Shown piece after piece: positions 53,150 to 60,250 of a DNA stretch of 64,000 nt. The stretch's first letter is position 1; every line of letters begins with the position of its first letter. A model generated the notes under the pieces. That model did not search any database. It saw nothing but the letters and a program-made list of their open reading frames with translations, and was not told the origin of the DNA. The DNA is from Nisaea sp. (GTDB lineage Bacteria > Pseudomonadota > Alphaproteobacteria > Thalassobaculales > Thalassobaculaceae), in assembly GCF_034670185.1 (NCBI RefSeq), contig NZ_JAXMNY010000001.1, positions 1,054,001 through 1,118,000 on the forward strand, read 5' to 3'. The translations under genes were made by a program, and so were the position numbers.

Positions 53150-53225
53150 CAAGAGGGATATCGACTTATTGAGTGAACACTAAAAATATTACGCTAATTC
53201 AATACGTTAAACCCGCACCGGCAAA

Positions 53226-53240
53226 TGGCACGCGGGTTGC
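53226..53240 (+). promoter_or_regulatory. Consensus sigma-54 promoter of the export operon
   Basis: TGGCACGCGGGTTGC matches TGGCACG-N4-TTGC at all fixed positions. Start near 53253; the STAS gene follows with GGAGG five bases before its ATG at 53276. Confidence 0.88.
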
Positions 53241-53275
53241 TCCATAGACTTCGAAAGCAAGTCATGGAGGACCCA

Positions 53276-53587
53276 ATGACCATCATCGTTCAATCATCGA
53301 ACACCGATCACGACATTTCCATTTGTGGAGCCTTCGACGCTGCTTTGGCGTTTGAAGCGAAGAGTGCCTTTCAGCTTGTCATCGATGCCGGCGGCAATGT
53401 CCGGCTGGACATGTCGAAGACAGATTTCATCGACAGCTCCGGTATCGGCGCGATCGTGTTTCTCTACAAGCGTCTGGTAATGCAGAGCCGGACGCTTGAA
53501 CTCCACGGTGTCAATGGCCAGCCGCGGGACCTCATCGCGATGCTGCGCCTCGACCGCGCTATCCCGACCAATCCTCTGGCCGCGTGA
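53276..53587 (+). CDS. STAS-domain protein, second of three
   Basis: A 103-residue single STAS domain with ISICGAFDAALAFEAKSAF and the regulatory Ser in DFIDSSGIGAIVFLYKRL. The ATG at 53276 is set by GGAGG and by the sigma-54 start at about 53253, which rules out the longer frame from 53225. First gene of the operon with the lipoprotein, SLBB exporter and CpsD-like gene. STAS genes in exopolysaccharide operons are thought to gate synthesis after transcription; the phosphatase/kinase fusion at 58742 may set its phosphorylation. Confidence 0.88.
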   Translation: MTIIVQSSNTDHDISICGAFDAALAFEAKSAFQLVIDAGGNVRLDMSKTDFIDSSGIGAIVFLYKRLVMQSRTLELHGVNGQPRDLIAMLRLDRAIPTNPLAA

Positions 53588-53597
53588 GGAACTGGAG

Positions 53598-54074
53598 ATG
53601 AAGCGCGTTTCCATTGCAGTCTTCGCAGCGGTTCTTTCCGCATGCTCATCTTTCCCGGAAGCCGGGACGGGCGGGTTCGCGGAACACCGTGCGACGCTGT
53701 CTCCAAATCTGGCCTGGGACCCCGGCGGCTGGAATTCCGAAGCCGGGCCAGAGCCGCACCATTGGTGGACCGGCTGGCGTTTGACCGCGCTGCACGACGA
53801 AGGCTGGGTGACATATCAGATCAACCGCCTCGATTGTGCCGATATTCATCTCGACTCCCTGCGCAAGGCGGGTGGCCAGGACCACTTTCCGGCTCTGATC
53901 TGGAAAGCGGAACGCGATCGCCGGCGGGCGATGCGTGGTCTCTCCGCCGGTCTCGAATGGGATGCTGAAAAAGAAATTGCCGCCTACGAGGCGGACTTGA
54001 GCGAGCTGGCGGAACGTCTTTCGAACAAGACCGGCGCGCAGAAACGGACATTGTCATGCGAGCATTCAGGTTGA
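53598..54074 (+). CDS. Lipoprotein of unknown function
   Basis: A 158-residue predicted lipoprotein: lipobox LSAC with Cys16, then a Trp- and charge-rich domain (WDPGGWNSEAGPEPHHWWTGW; landmark segment HHWWTGWRLTALHDEGWV) and a helical end (EIAAYEADLSELAERL). Family not recognised. GAGGA seven bases before the ATG at 53598. It lies between the STAS gene and the SLBB exporter gene, which it overlaps by 19 bp, so it is probably an outer-membrane accessory of export. Confidence 0.75.
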   Translation: MKRVSIAVFAAVLSACSSFPEAGTGGFAEHRATLSPNLAWDPGGWNSEAGPEPHHWWTGWRLTALHDEGWVTYQINRLDCADIHLDSLRKAGGQDHFPALIWKAERDRRRAMRGLSAGLEWDAEKEIAAYEADLSELAERLSNKTGAQKRTLSCEHSG

Positions 54075-56185
54075 CCCGAGGAGCCCTGCAGATCGTTTTC
54101 GCGGCGCTTCTCTTCGTTGCTCTTTCGGCAACAGCCGAAGCCGAAGGCCTGCTTGGTCCCGGCGACGTGCTGAGCCTGAGCCTGCCCGGGGAAGAAGGCG
54201 TCACAGGCGCCTTCCCACTCGATGACCAGGGCCGCGTCATGCTGCCCGAGATTGGCCATGTCAATTTGATGGGGCTGTCGGTAGAGAAGGCAAAAGCGAA
54301 ACTGTCCGAGGCGCTGTCTAAGGTTTACCGGAATACCGAGAGTTTCGATGCCACGCTCAAGGAACACAGAAAACTGGTCACAGTCCTGGGCTATGTGCGT
54401 CAGCCGGGTACGGTCGACCTTTCCGGCGATGCGGGTGTCCAGGAGGCGGTCACGGCAGCTGGTGGGCTCGTCCCTGGTGCCCAGCTCGACCGGATGCAGC
54501 TCCGCCGTGACGGTCGCAACGAGACGTTCAATTTCAAGAAATACCTCGATACCGGAGATACGACACTGATCCCGGCGCTACGGACCATGGACACGGTTTT
54601 TGTCCCTGCTTCGCCGCTTACCGGCAATGTGCAGGTTGAGTTCGATGCGCGCACGCTTACAGAAGGCGGCGACGCGGCAGAGAACAAGACGGGGGTCAAG
54701 ATTTTCGGCGAAGTCCGCTCGCCCGGCGCATATGGCTACGCTGACGGGCAAAGCGTGGTCGATCTGATCATGCGGGCAGGGGGGGTGACCCGCTATGCCG
54801 CCGTGGAACAGATCCGGGTGATCACGAACGGAGAACCGCAGCCTTTCAATCTCAAGCTTTACCTTGATACCGGTGATACCTCCACGATCCCTTCGGTCGG
54901 GCCGGGTTCGACCATCTTCGTGCCAATTGAAACCGTTGGAGTGAAGAAAGGCTCGCGCATCGTCTACGTCATGGGCGAGGTGTTCAAGCCGGGCGCATTC
55001 GAAGTGCAGGACGAGACCTCATTCCTCGATGTGCTTGCGAATTCCGGTGGTCCGACGCGCTTTGCCGACACCAAGCGGGTACGCATCCTGCGGAAAAACG
55101 GGACGGCAGAACCATTTGATCTGGCAATGTATTCCGAAGTCGGTGGCTCTGGCGTTACGCTACCGCAATTGTTCCCGGGCGACTCCATCTTTGTGCCTGA
55201 GAAACTGGACCTGAACGAAAAGTCTTGGCTGAAGGTAGCTCCTTCTCGTGCCGTCCATGTGATGGGCCAGGTTGCCAAGCCGGGACGCTTCGAGTGGTCC
55301 GACGAGATGACGTTCATGGATCTTCTGGCGCATGCCGGGGGGCCGACCCCGCGCGCTGATATCGGGGCCATCCAGATCACGATGCCGTCGGACGACGGAA
55401 CCGTCCGAAGCGTCCGCTTCGATCTCGATAAATATCTCAAGAACGGCGGCAAACTATCCGATGTACCGACGATCATGGCCGGCTACACGATTATGGTGCC
55501 GGAACTTCCCTGGGATCCGAAGGACAACAAGAGCCAGTGGATGCGGCAGCCTGCCGAACGCTCGCTCTATGTTTTCGGAGCCGTCAAGGCGCCGGGGCGC
55601 TATGCCTTCGATCCGTCCCTGAATCTGCTGGATATTCTTTCAGCCGCCGACGGACCGACCCCGAGTGCTGATCTGCACAGCATACGGATCAATCATCGCG
55701 GAGAGGAGAAGACCCGGGTTTCCACTGTCGATCTCGAGCTCTATTTCCGAACCGGGGATGAAATGCTGCTGCCTGGCATCAAGCCTGGTGACGCGGTTTT
55801 TGTCCCTGAGCGCGGCCGTGAGTGGATCGACAAGTCCAAGGAACGCACGGTTCGGGTCCTAGGCTCGGTCGGTAAGCCTGGCCGCTACGTATTCAGTGAC
55901 GAGATGACAATTCTCGATCTGCTGGCCGAGGCCGGTGGGCCGACGGGGACCGCTCTTCAGGACAAGATCCTTGTCGTTAATCTTTCCTGCTGCCGCGATC
56001 AGGCCAGGACCTTCGATTTGATCGATTTCGCAAAGAGCGGCGATGTCCGCATGCTTCCCTTGGTTCGTCCGGGCGACACCGTTTACGTGCCCGATAAGTC
56101 GCAGGACAACTGGACCCGCTTCACGGGCTTCGTGAAGGATGCAGGTCAATTGCTCGCCTTGTTCGCCCTTGCCGGCGTGCTCTGA
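54056..56185 (+). CDS. Polysaccharide export protein with six SLBB domains (Wza-like)
   Basis: A 709-residue periplasmic/outer-membrane export protein. Signal peptide ending near ATAEAEG; Poly_export domain (GPGDVLSLSLPGEEGVTGAFPLD) at about 30-110; then six SLBB repeats with the pattern V-G-x-V-x-x-PG and AGGPT, near residues 110, 215, 302, 399, 503 and 597. The end (GFVKDAGQLLALFALAGVL) is a hydrophobic or amphipathic helix like that by which Wza crosses the outer membrane. No lipobox. Six SLBB units are many compared with the two or so of Wza and suggest a longer periplasmic tube. Confidence 0.92.
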   Translation: MRAFRLTRGALQIVFAALLFVALSATAEAEGLLGPGDVLSLSLPGEEGVTGAFPLDDQGRVMLPEIGHVNLMGLSVEKAKAKLSEALSKVYRNTESFDATLKEHRKLVTVLGYVRQPGTVDLSGDAGVQEAVTAAGGLVPGAQLDRMQLRRDGRNETFNFKKYLDTGDTTLIPALRTMDTVFVPASPLTGNVQVEFDARTLTEGGDAAENKTGVKIFGEVRSPGAYGYADGQSVVDLIMRAGGVTRYAAVEQIRVITNGEPQPFNLKLYLDTGDTSTIPSVGPGSTIFVPIETVGVKKGSRIVYVMGEVFKPGAFEVQDETSFLDVLANSGGPTRFADTKRVRILRKNGTAEPFDLAMYSEVGGSGVTLPQLFPGDSIFVPEKLDLNEKSWLKVAPSRAVHVMGQVAKPGRFEWSDEMTFMDLLAHAGGPTPRADIGAIQITMPSDDGTVRSVRFDLDKYLKNGGKLSDVPTIMAGYTIMVPELPWDPKDNKSQWMRQPAERSLYVFGAVKAPGRYAFDPSLNLLDILSAADGPTPSADLHSIRINHRGEEKTRVSTVDLELYFRTGDEMLLPGIKPGDAVFVPERGREWIDKSKERTVRVLGSVGKPGRYVFSDEMTILDLLAEAGGPTGTALQDKILVVNLSCCRDQARTFDLIDFAKSGDVRMLPLVRPGDTVYVPDKSQDNWTRFTGFVKDAGQLLALFALAGVL

Positions 56186-56197
56186 GAAGGACGGAAA

Positions 56198-56902
56198 ATG
56201 ATCCCCGCCAATTACACTGAAATAGATACGCTCTACAGGCATATCGTCTCCCGCAATGTGCGCCGCTTCGCCGTCGCTTCGGTCAGCCCGGGCGAGGGTG
56301 CCACCACGCTGGCCTACAGTCTCGCACGGCGTGCAAGCCGCGCCGGAAAACGGGTCCTGCTGATCGATCTGAATGTTTACAAGCCGTCTCTTGGCGCGTT
56401 GCTTGGGGTGGAACGGGTAGAATGGAACCCGAACATCGAGGACCTGACGGACAAGATCGTCAATTTCGGCAGCGACGGCATGTCGGTATTACCGGCACCA
56501 CTGGATGAGCCTCTTTCTCCGGCCTTCCGGGAGACCGGTTCACTGGAGCGCATGCTGGACCGGCTTGAGGAGAGTTACGACCTGATCGTCCTGGACATCG
56601 CGCCGCTGTTGCTGAGCAATGCGCGAAATGTGCCGCCTTTCACCGTCTCCCGTGCGGCCAGGACCGTACTCCTCGCGGTGATGATGCGGGTAACCAGGCA
56701 GGCCAATCTTGAGCGTGCGACGGCCTTGCTCGCCGATGAAGGCATATCCATCCTCGGTGTTGCCGCCAGCGACCGGGATAATCCATCTCTCGGGGCGGAA
56801 CTTGAGCGCGAGGCTATGCGGCTGAACCCTGTCTTTCCTGCCGGCGCCAATTGGCTGGCACGTCAAATTCGCAAAGTGGGATTCCTTTATGAACGACCCT
56901 AG
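56198..56902 (+). CDS. CpsD/BY-kinase-like P-loop protein with altered Walker A
   Basis: A 234-residue protein with the fold of polysaccharide-type tyrosine kinases (CpsD/CapB, MinD-like). The P-loop reads SPGEGATTLAYSLARR, so Ala takes the place of the usual Walker A Lys of GEGKST; the Walker A' region reads VLLIDLNVYKPSLG, and Walker B is LIVLDIAP. No Tyr-rich C-terminal tail and no membrane activator domain. It may bind nucleotide poorly or serve as a scaffold for chain-length control. It follows the SLBB gene by 12 bp; its stop overlaps the convergent regulator gene by 4 bp. Confidence 0.85.
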   Translation: MIPANYTEIDTLYRHIVSRNVRRFAVASVSPGEGATTLAYSLARRASRAGKRVLLIDLNVYKPSLGALLGVERVEWNPNIEDLTDKIVNFGSDGMSVLPAPLDEPLSPAFRETGSLERMLDRLEESYDLIVLDIAPLLLSNARNVPPFTVSRAARTVLLAVMMRVTRQANLERATALLADEGISILGVAASDRDNPSLGAELEREAMRLNPVFPAGANWLARQIRKVGFLYERP

Positions 56903-58353
56903 TAAGCGGCACTGGCGGGAGCCGGCTGCCCGGCGCCTTGCGCTTCAAGCTCCTCCCAGGTGACACGTTTCCTGTAGATCGTGGACGGGCTGATGTCGAG
57001 CAGGCGCGCGGCTTTCTGAATGTTACCGTCGCAAATCGTGATCGCGTTCTCGATCGTGTCCCGTTCCATAATCCATAGCGGCCGAATGTCAGCCGGACTG
57101 GCAATCGGCGCGGGTCCACCGACTGCCGGCGCGCTGGAATGTGTTTCATGTTGAAAGCGCGGTGCTGTCCTCGGATCGAAACGGTCCAGTGGCGGCGGCA
57201 GCATTTCCCGTGTGACCGTGTCGCCGTCATTCAGCACGACCATGTTACGGATCACGTTCTGCAACTGCCGCACATTACCGGGCCACTCAAAGCCGAGAAT
57301 AATCTGCGCGACATCGTCCGAGAAACGTTCGAAGTTTTTGCCTTCTTCCTTGCTCATCGTCTGGAGGAAGTTCTTGGCAATTTCCAAGCCGTCGCCGCCC
57401 CGCGCCCGCAGAGGCGGGAGCTGCAGGGGGATAACGTGCAGACGGTAGTAAAGATCCTCGCGGAAACGACCTGCCTGCACTTCCTCCCAAGGGTCCCGGT
57501 TGGTTGCACAAACAAAGCGCACATCAACGGAAACGGTGTTTGATCCCCCAACCTTCTGGAAGGTCCCTGTCTGGATGAAGCGAAGAAGTTTTACCTGAAG
57601 TTCGAAATCCATTTCGCAGATTTCGTCCAGGAATAGGGTGCCCTTGTCCGACCGGGCGGCGGCTCCTTCGCGGTCAGTCGTCGCTCCGGTGAAGGCACCT
57701 TTGACATGCCCGAAAATCTCGGACTCCATGAGGTCCCGCGGAATGGCACCGCAGTTCAGGGCCACGAAGGGAGCGTTCTTGCGTGATCCCTGGCGGTGCA
57801 GGGCTTCAGCGGTAAGCTCCTTGCCGGTCCCGCTTTCTCCCGTGATGAAAACCGTTGCCTTGGATGTGGCTCCCGCCTCGATTGTCTTGTAGACCGCCTG
57901 CATGGCGGTTGAGGAGCCGATAAAGCCGTGAAATCTGTCCTGCGCGAAGGTTTCGCGCAATGTGGTGACATCTTCGAGGAGGCGTTGTGTCTCTAGACCG
58001 TTGCGCACGCTGACGACAAATCGTGTCTTGTTCGGTGGCTTGACGATGAAATCGCGGGCCCCGGCCTTCATGGCTTCGACAGCGACATTCAGCGAGCCCT
58101 GACCGGTGATCACGATCGGGTAGACGGGGATTTCCTTTTCCGAGATCTCCCGGATCAGATCCATGCCATCTCCGTCGGGAAGCCCCAGGTCGACAAGCGC
58201 GACGCTGGGAGGTGTCCGGTTAACGAACTCCATTGCCTTGGCGAGACTATCCGTCACGTGGCAAGAGATGCCTTCTTCCGCAAGCCAGCTTTCCAGCATC
58301 CGGCTGATCGAGGGACTGTCCTCGACAATCAGGGCTTCAACGGTTTCAGGCAT
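56899..58353 (-). CDS. Sigma-54-dependent response regulator (NtrC/LuxO/PrsR-like)
   Basis: A 484-residue activator: receiver domain with phospho-acceptor Asp55 (ALVDLGLPDGDG) and Lys in VKPP; AAA+ domain with Walker A GESGTGKE, the sigma-54 contact loop GAFTGA, FLDEICEM and the arginine finger region RFREDLYYRL; C-terminal Fis-type HTH (AARLLDISPSTIYRKR). ATG at 58353 follows GAGGGG by nine bases; a TTG at 58359 is too close to that site. It is last gene of the signalling operon whose own promoter is sigma-54-type. I propose that it binds the TTGCA-N3-TGC dyads. Confidence 0.95.
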   Translation of the reverse strand: MPETVEALIVEDSPSISRMLESWLAEEGISCHVTDSLAKAMEFVNRTPPSVALVDLGLPDGDGMDLIREISEKEIPVYPIVITGQGSLNVAVEAMKAGARDFIVKPPNKTRFVVSVRNGLETQRLLEDVTTLRETFAQDRFHGFIGSSTAMQAVYKTIEAGATSKATVFITGESGTGKELTAEALHRQGSRKNAPFVALNCGAIPRDLMESEIFGHVKGAFTGATTDREGAAARSDKGTLFLDEICEMDFELQVKLLRFIQTGTFQKVGGSNTVSVDVRFVCATNRDPWEEVQAGRFREDLYYRLHVIPLQLPPLRARGGDGLEIAKNFLQTMSKEEGKNFERFSDDVAQIILGFEWPGNVRQLQNVIRNMVVLNDGDTVTREMLPPPLDRFDPRTAPRFQHETHSSAPAVGGPAPIASPADIRPLWIMERDTIENAITICDGNIQKAARLLDISPSTIYRKRVTWEELEAQGAGQPAPASAAY

Positions 58354-58366
58354 TGGCAATGTCCCC

Positions 58367-58684
58367 TCAATTCGCTTTTAGTTCCAGTATCGAGATCCCG
58401 CCGATCTGTTCAAGCAATCGTCTGGGTTGGCCGCCGGCACCGGTTATCTCAAATGAATTAGATGCACTCTTCGCATGTTCGCGCAATCGTACGACGAACC
58501 CAACTCCCGCACTGTCCATAAATTCAGTGCGGTTGAGATCAAGAACGATCCCGCCGGCAGCGTCCGTATATCTGGCGATAATTTGCTGGTCGAGATGAAA
58601 CGCGGTCTCCGCATCGAGCGCACCGGCAACCTCAACCCGAAGAATTCCCTCAACAATCTCAATATTGAGCAAGTGCCCGGTCAT
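58367..58684 (-). CDS. STAS-domain protein, third of three
   Basis: A 105-residue single STAS domain: VEGILRVEVAGALDAETAFHLDQQI and regulatory Ser in EFMDSAGVGFVV. It lies between the HATPase-REC-PP2C gene and the sigma-54 regulator gene, 13 bp upstream of the latter. It is the closest STAS candidate for de-phosphorylation by the PP2C domain and phosphorylation by the HATPase domain encoded next to it. Confidence 0.9.
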   Translation of the reverse strand: MTGHLLNIEIVEGILRVEVAGALDAETAFHLDQQIIARYTDAAGGIVLDLNRTEFMDSAGVGFVVRLREHAKSASNSFEITGAGGQPRRLLEQIGGISILELKAN

Positions 58685-58741
58685 TGACTGTCCGATCCGT
58701 TTTGTTGGAAGGGTGAAAGATGCATCACTCTTGTCTTTGCG

Positions 58742-60250
58742 TTATCTGGCAACGGCAAGAAAAGTCGATCTGTCATCCTGATCCTGTTCGCGGCCGTGTC
58801 CGGCTTTGTCCGCGATCTCGTTGAGCTTTGTGAGCGTGGCGCTATCCGGAGGCGGCAGCCCTCCGAGCGCGCTCAGCAGTGCATCTTCTGGGCGCTCGCG
58901 ACACAGAGCCTCGCTGATACCGTCCGTAAACAGCAACAGGGCGTCGCCGCTTCCAAGTTGGAGTGTCTTCGTCTCGGGCAACTCGTTAGAGAGCCCTGGC
59001 AGGACCCCACTGATCGGTACCGGGCGCCACCCTGTGCCTTGCAGATAGACGAGTGGTCGGGGGTGCCCGGCGGAGGCAACGACTACCTTGCCGCTGTCGC
59101 TGAAGGTTGCAGCGACTGCTGTGACAATGGTCGAGGTCAATCGGGTATCCCGCGCCACATGGCTGGATAACCCCTGCAGTACGCGGGCGGGGTCTCGGGC
59201 CGTTTCGTCGAGCGACATGATCGACTGGACGTAGCCAGAATAGGCATGTGCGAACACTTTTGCCGGAATGCCGTGCCCCATCACATCGAGCAATACGACT
59301 GTAAGGAAATCGTCGCCGCTGACGTGAACCATGAAGTCTCCGCCACCCGCCGATGCTGCTATCTCCTCCGCGAAAAAATGGAAGCGGCCGAGTTCAGCGG
59401 GCGTGCTGGAACGCAGTGAGTTGGTAACACTCGCCTCGAATGCAGCGGCTGCCGATTGCCTAATCCGGGAAGATCGCTTCAGAACCCGGTCGACGGTTCG
59501 AACCAGCTTTCCCTTCGATGTGGGTTTTTCCACGAAGTCGTCGATGTCCAGGTCGTTTGCTTCGTCGTGGATCTTCTCATCAATGACTCCGGTCAGGAAG
59601 ATGAACGGAATTAGAGCGGTTGCGGGGTCGAAACGGAGCGACTCACGAAGCTCAAGGCCGTTCAAGTCAGGCATATCGATATCGGAGATGATCAGGTCCG
59701 GATGTTCGCTGTTGATATGGTCGAGCGCTTCACTGCCTTTGTTGAACGGGTGAACCTCGTAAAGGTCTCCGAGGAAAGCCTCGATCAACTTGAGGCCGAC
59801 CGGGTCGTCGTCGATTGCGACAATCGTTTTCCGCTCGGAAGCAGGCAGCGGCTCGCGAACGACAAGCTCATTGTGGCTTTCGGATGACAGATAGGCAACA
59901 GAACTGGTGAGGCTGAAAATGAGGTTGAGGCCCATGCCGCATTCCATCATTGCCAGGTCACCGAGGCTCCGAGCCGTTTCGCGGGCAGTCTCAAACCCGG
60001 TAAAATAGGGGCCATTGTCACTGACGCTGATGATGAGATTGCCGTCCTCGGTCTCGACAGAAACACAAATTTCAGTCGGTAGCGGTTTTGCGTGCCGGAC
60101 AATATTCGTGAAGGCTTCCACCAGAACGAGAATCAGGTCGTTGATCCGGTTTCCGGAGAGACTGCTGCTCTCCAACACTGGCGCGATGTCTTCCCGCAGA
60201 CGACGGGTTTCAACAAGTTCCGGACCGTATGTCTTGGAAAATGTCAACAT
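58742..60250 (-). CDS. HATPase_c-REC-PP2C fusion (switch kinase plus response-regulator phosphatase)
   Basis: A 502-residue protein with three domains. Residues about 1-135: an RsbW/SpoIIAB-like serine kinase-type HATPase domain (LVEAFTNIVRHAK N-box, VSDNGPYF G1). About 140-262: a receiver domain with acceptor Asp in ISDIDMPDLNG and EKP. About 300-495: an SpoIIE/RsbU PP2C phosphatase with DFMVHVSGDDFLTVVLLDVMGHGIPA (landmarks GGDF and DVMGHG), ASAGHPRPL and LFTDGISEA. RsbU-type phosphatases with a receiver are known; carrying the opposing kinase on the same chain is unusual. It overlaps the hybrid kinase gene by 7 bp. Confidence 0.92.
   Translation of the reverse strand: MLTFSKTYGPELVETRRLREDIAPVLESSSLSGNRINDLILVLVEAFTNIVRHAKPLPTEICVSVETEDGNLIISVSDNGPYFTGFETARETARSLGDLAMMECGMGLNLIFSLTSSVAYLSSESHNELVVREPLPASERKTIVAIDDDPVGLKLIEAFLGDLYEVHPFNKGSEALDHINSEHPDLIISDIDMPDLNGLELRESLRFDPATALIPFIFLTGVIDEKIHDEANDLDIDDFVEKPTSKGKLVRTVDRVLKRSSRIRQSAAAAFEASVTNSLRSSTPAELGRFHFFAEEIAASAGGGDFMVHVSGDDFLTVVLLDVMGHGIPAKVFAHAYSGYVQSIMSLDETARDPARVLQGLSSHVARDTRLTSTIVTAVAATFSDSGKVVVASAGHPRPLVYLQGTGWRPVPISGVLPGLSNELPETKTLQLGSGDALLLFTDGISEALCRERPEDALLSALGGLPPPDSATLTKLNEIADKAGHGREQDQDDRSTFLAVAR

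Noticed and set aside
53133..53156. Inverted repeat CCTCTTGC/GCAAGAGG as terminator
   Set aside because: No T-run follows on either strand; the TTGCA-N3-TGC core inside it recurs at other sigma-54 regions, which favours a binding site.
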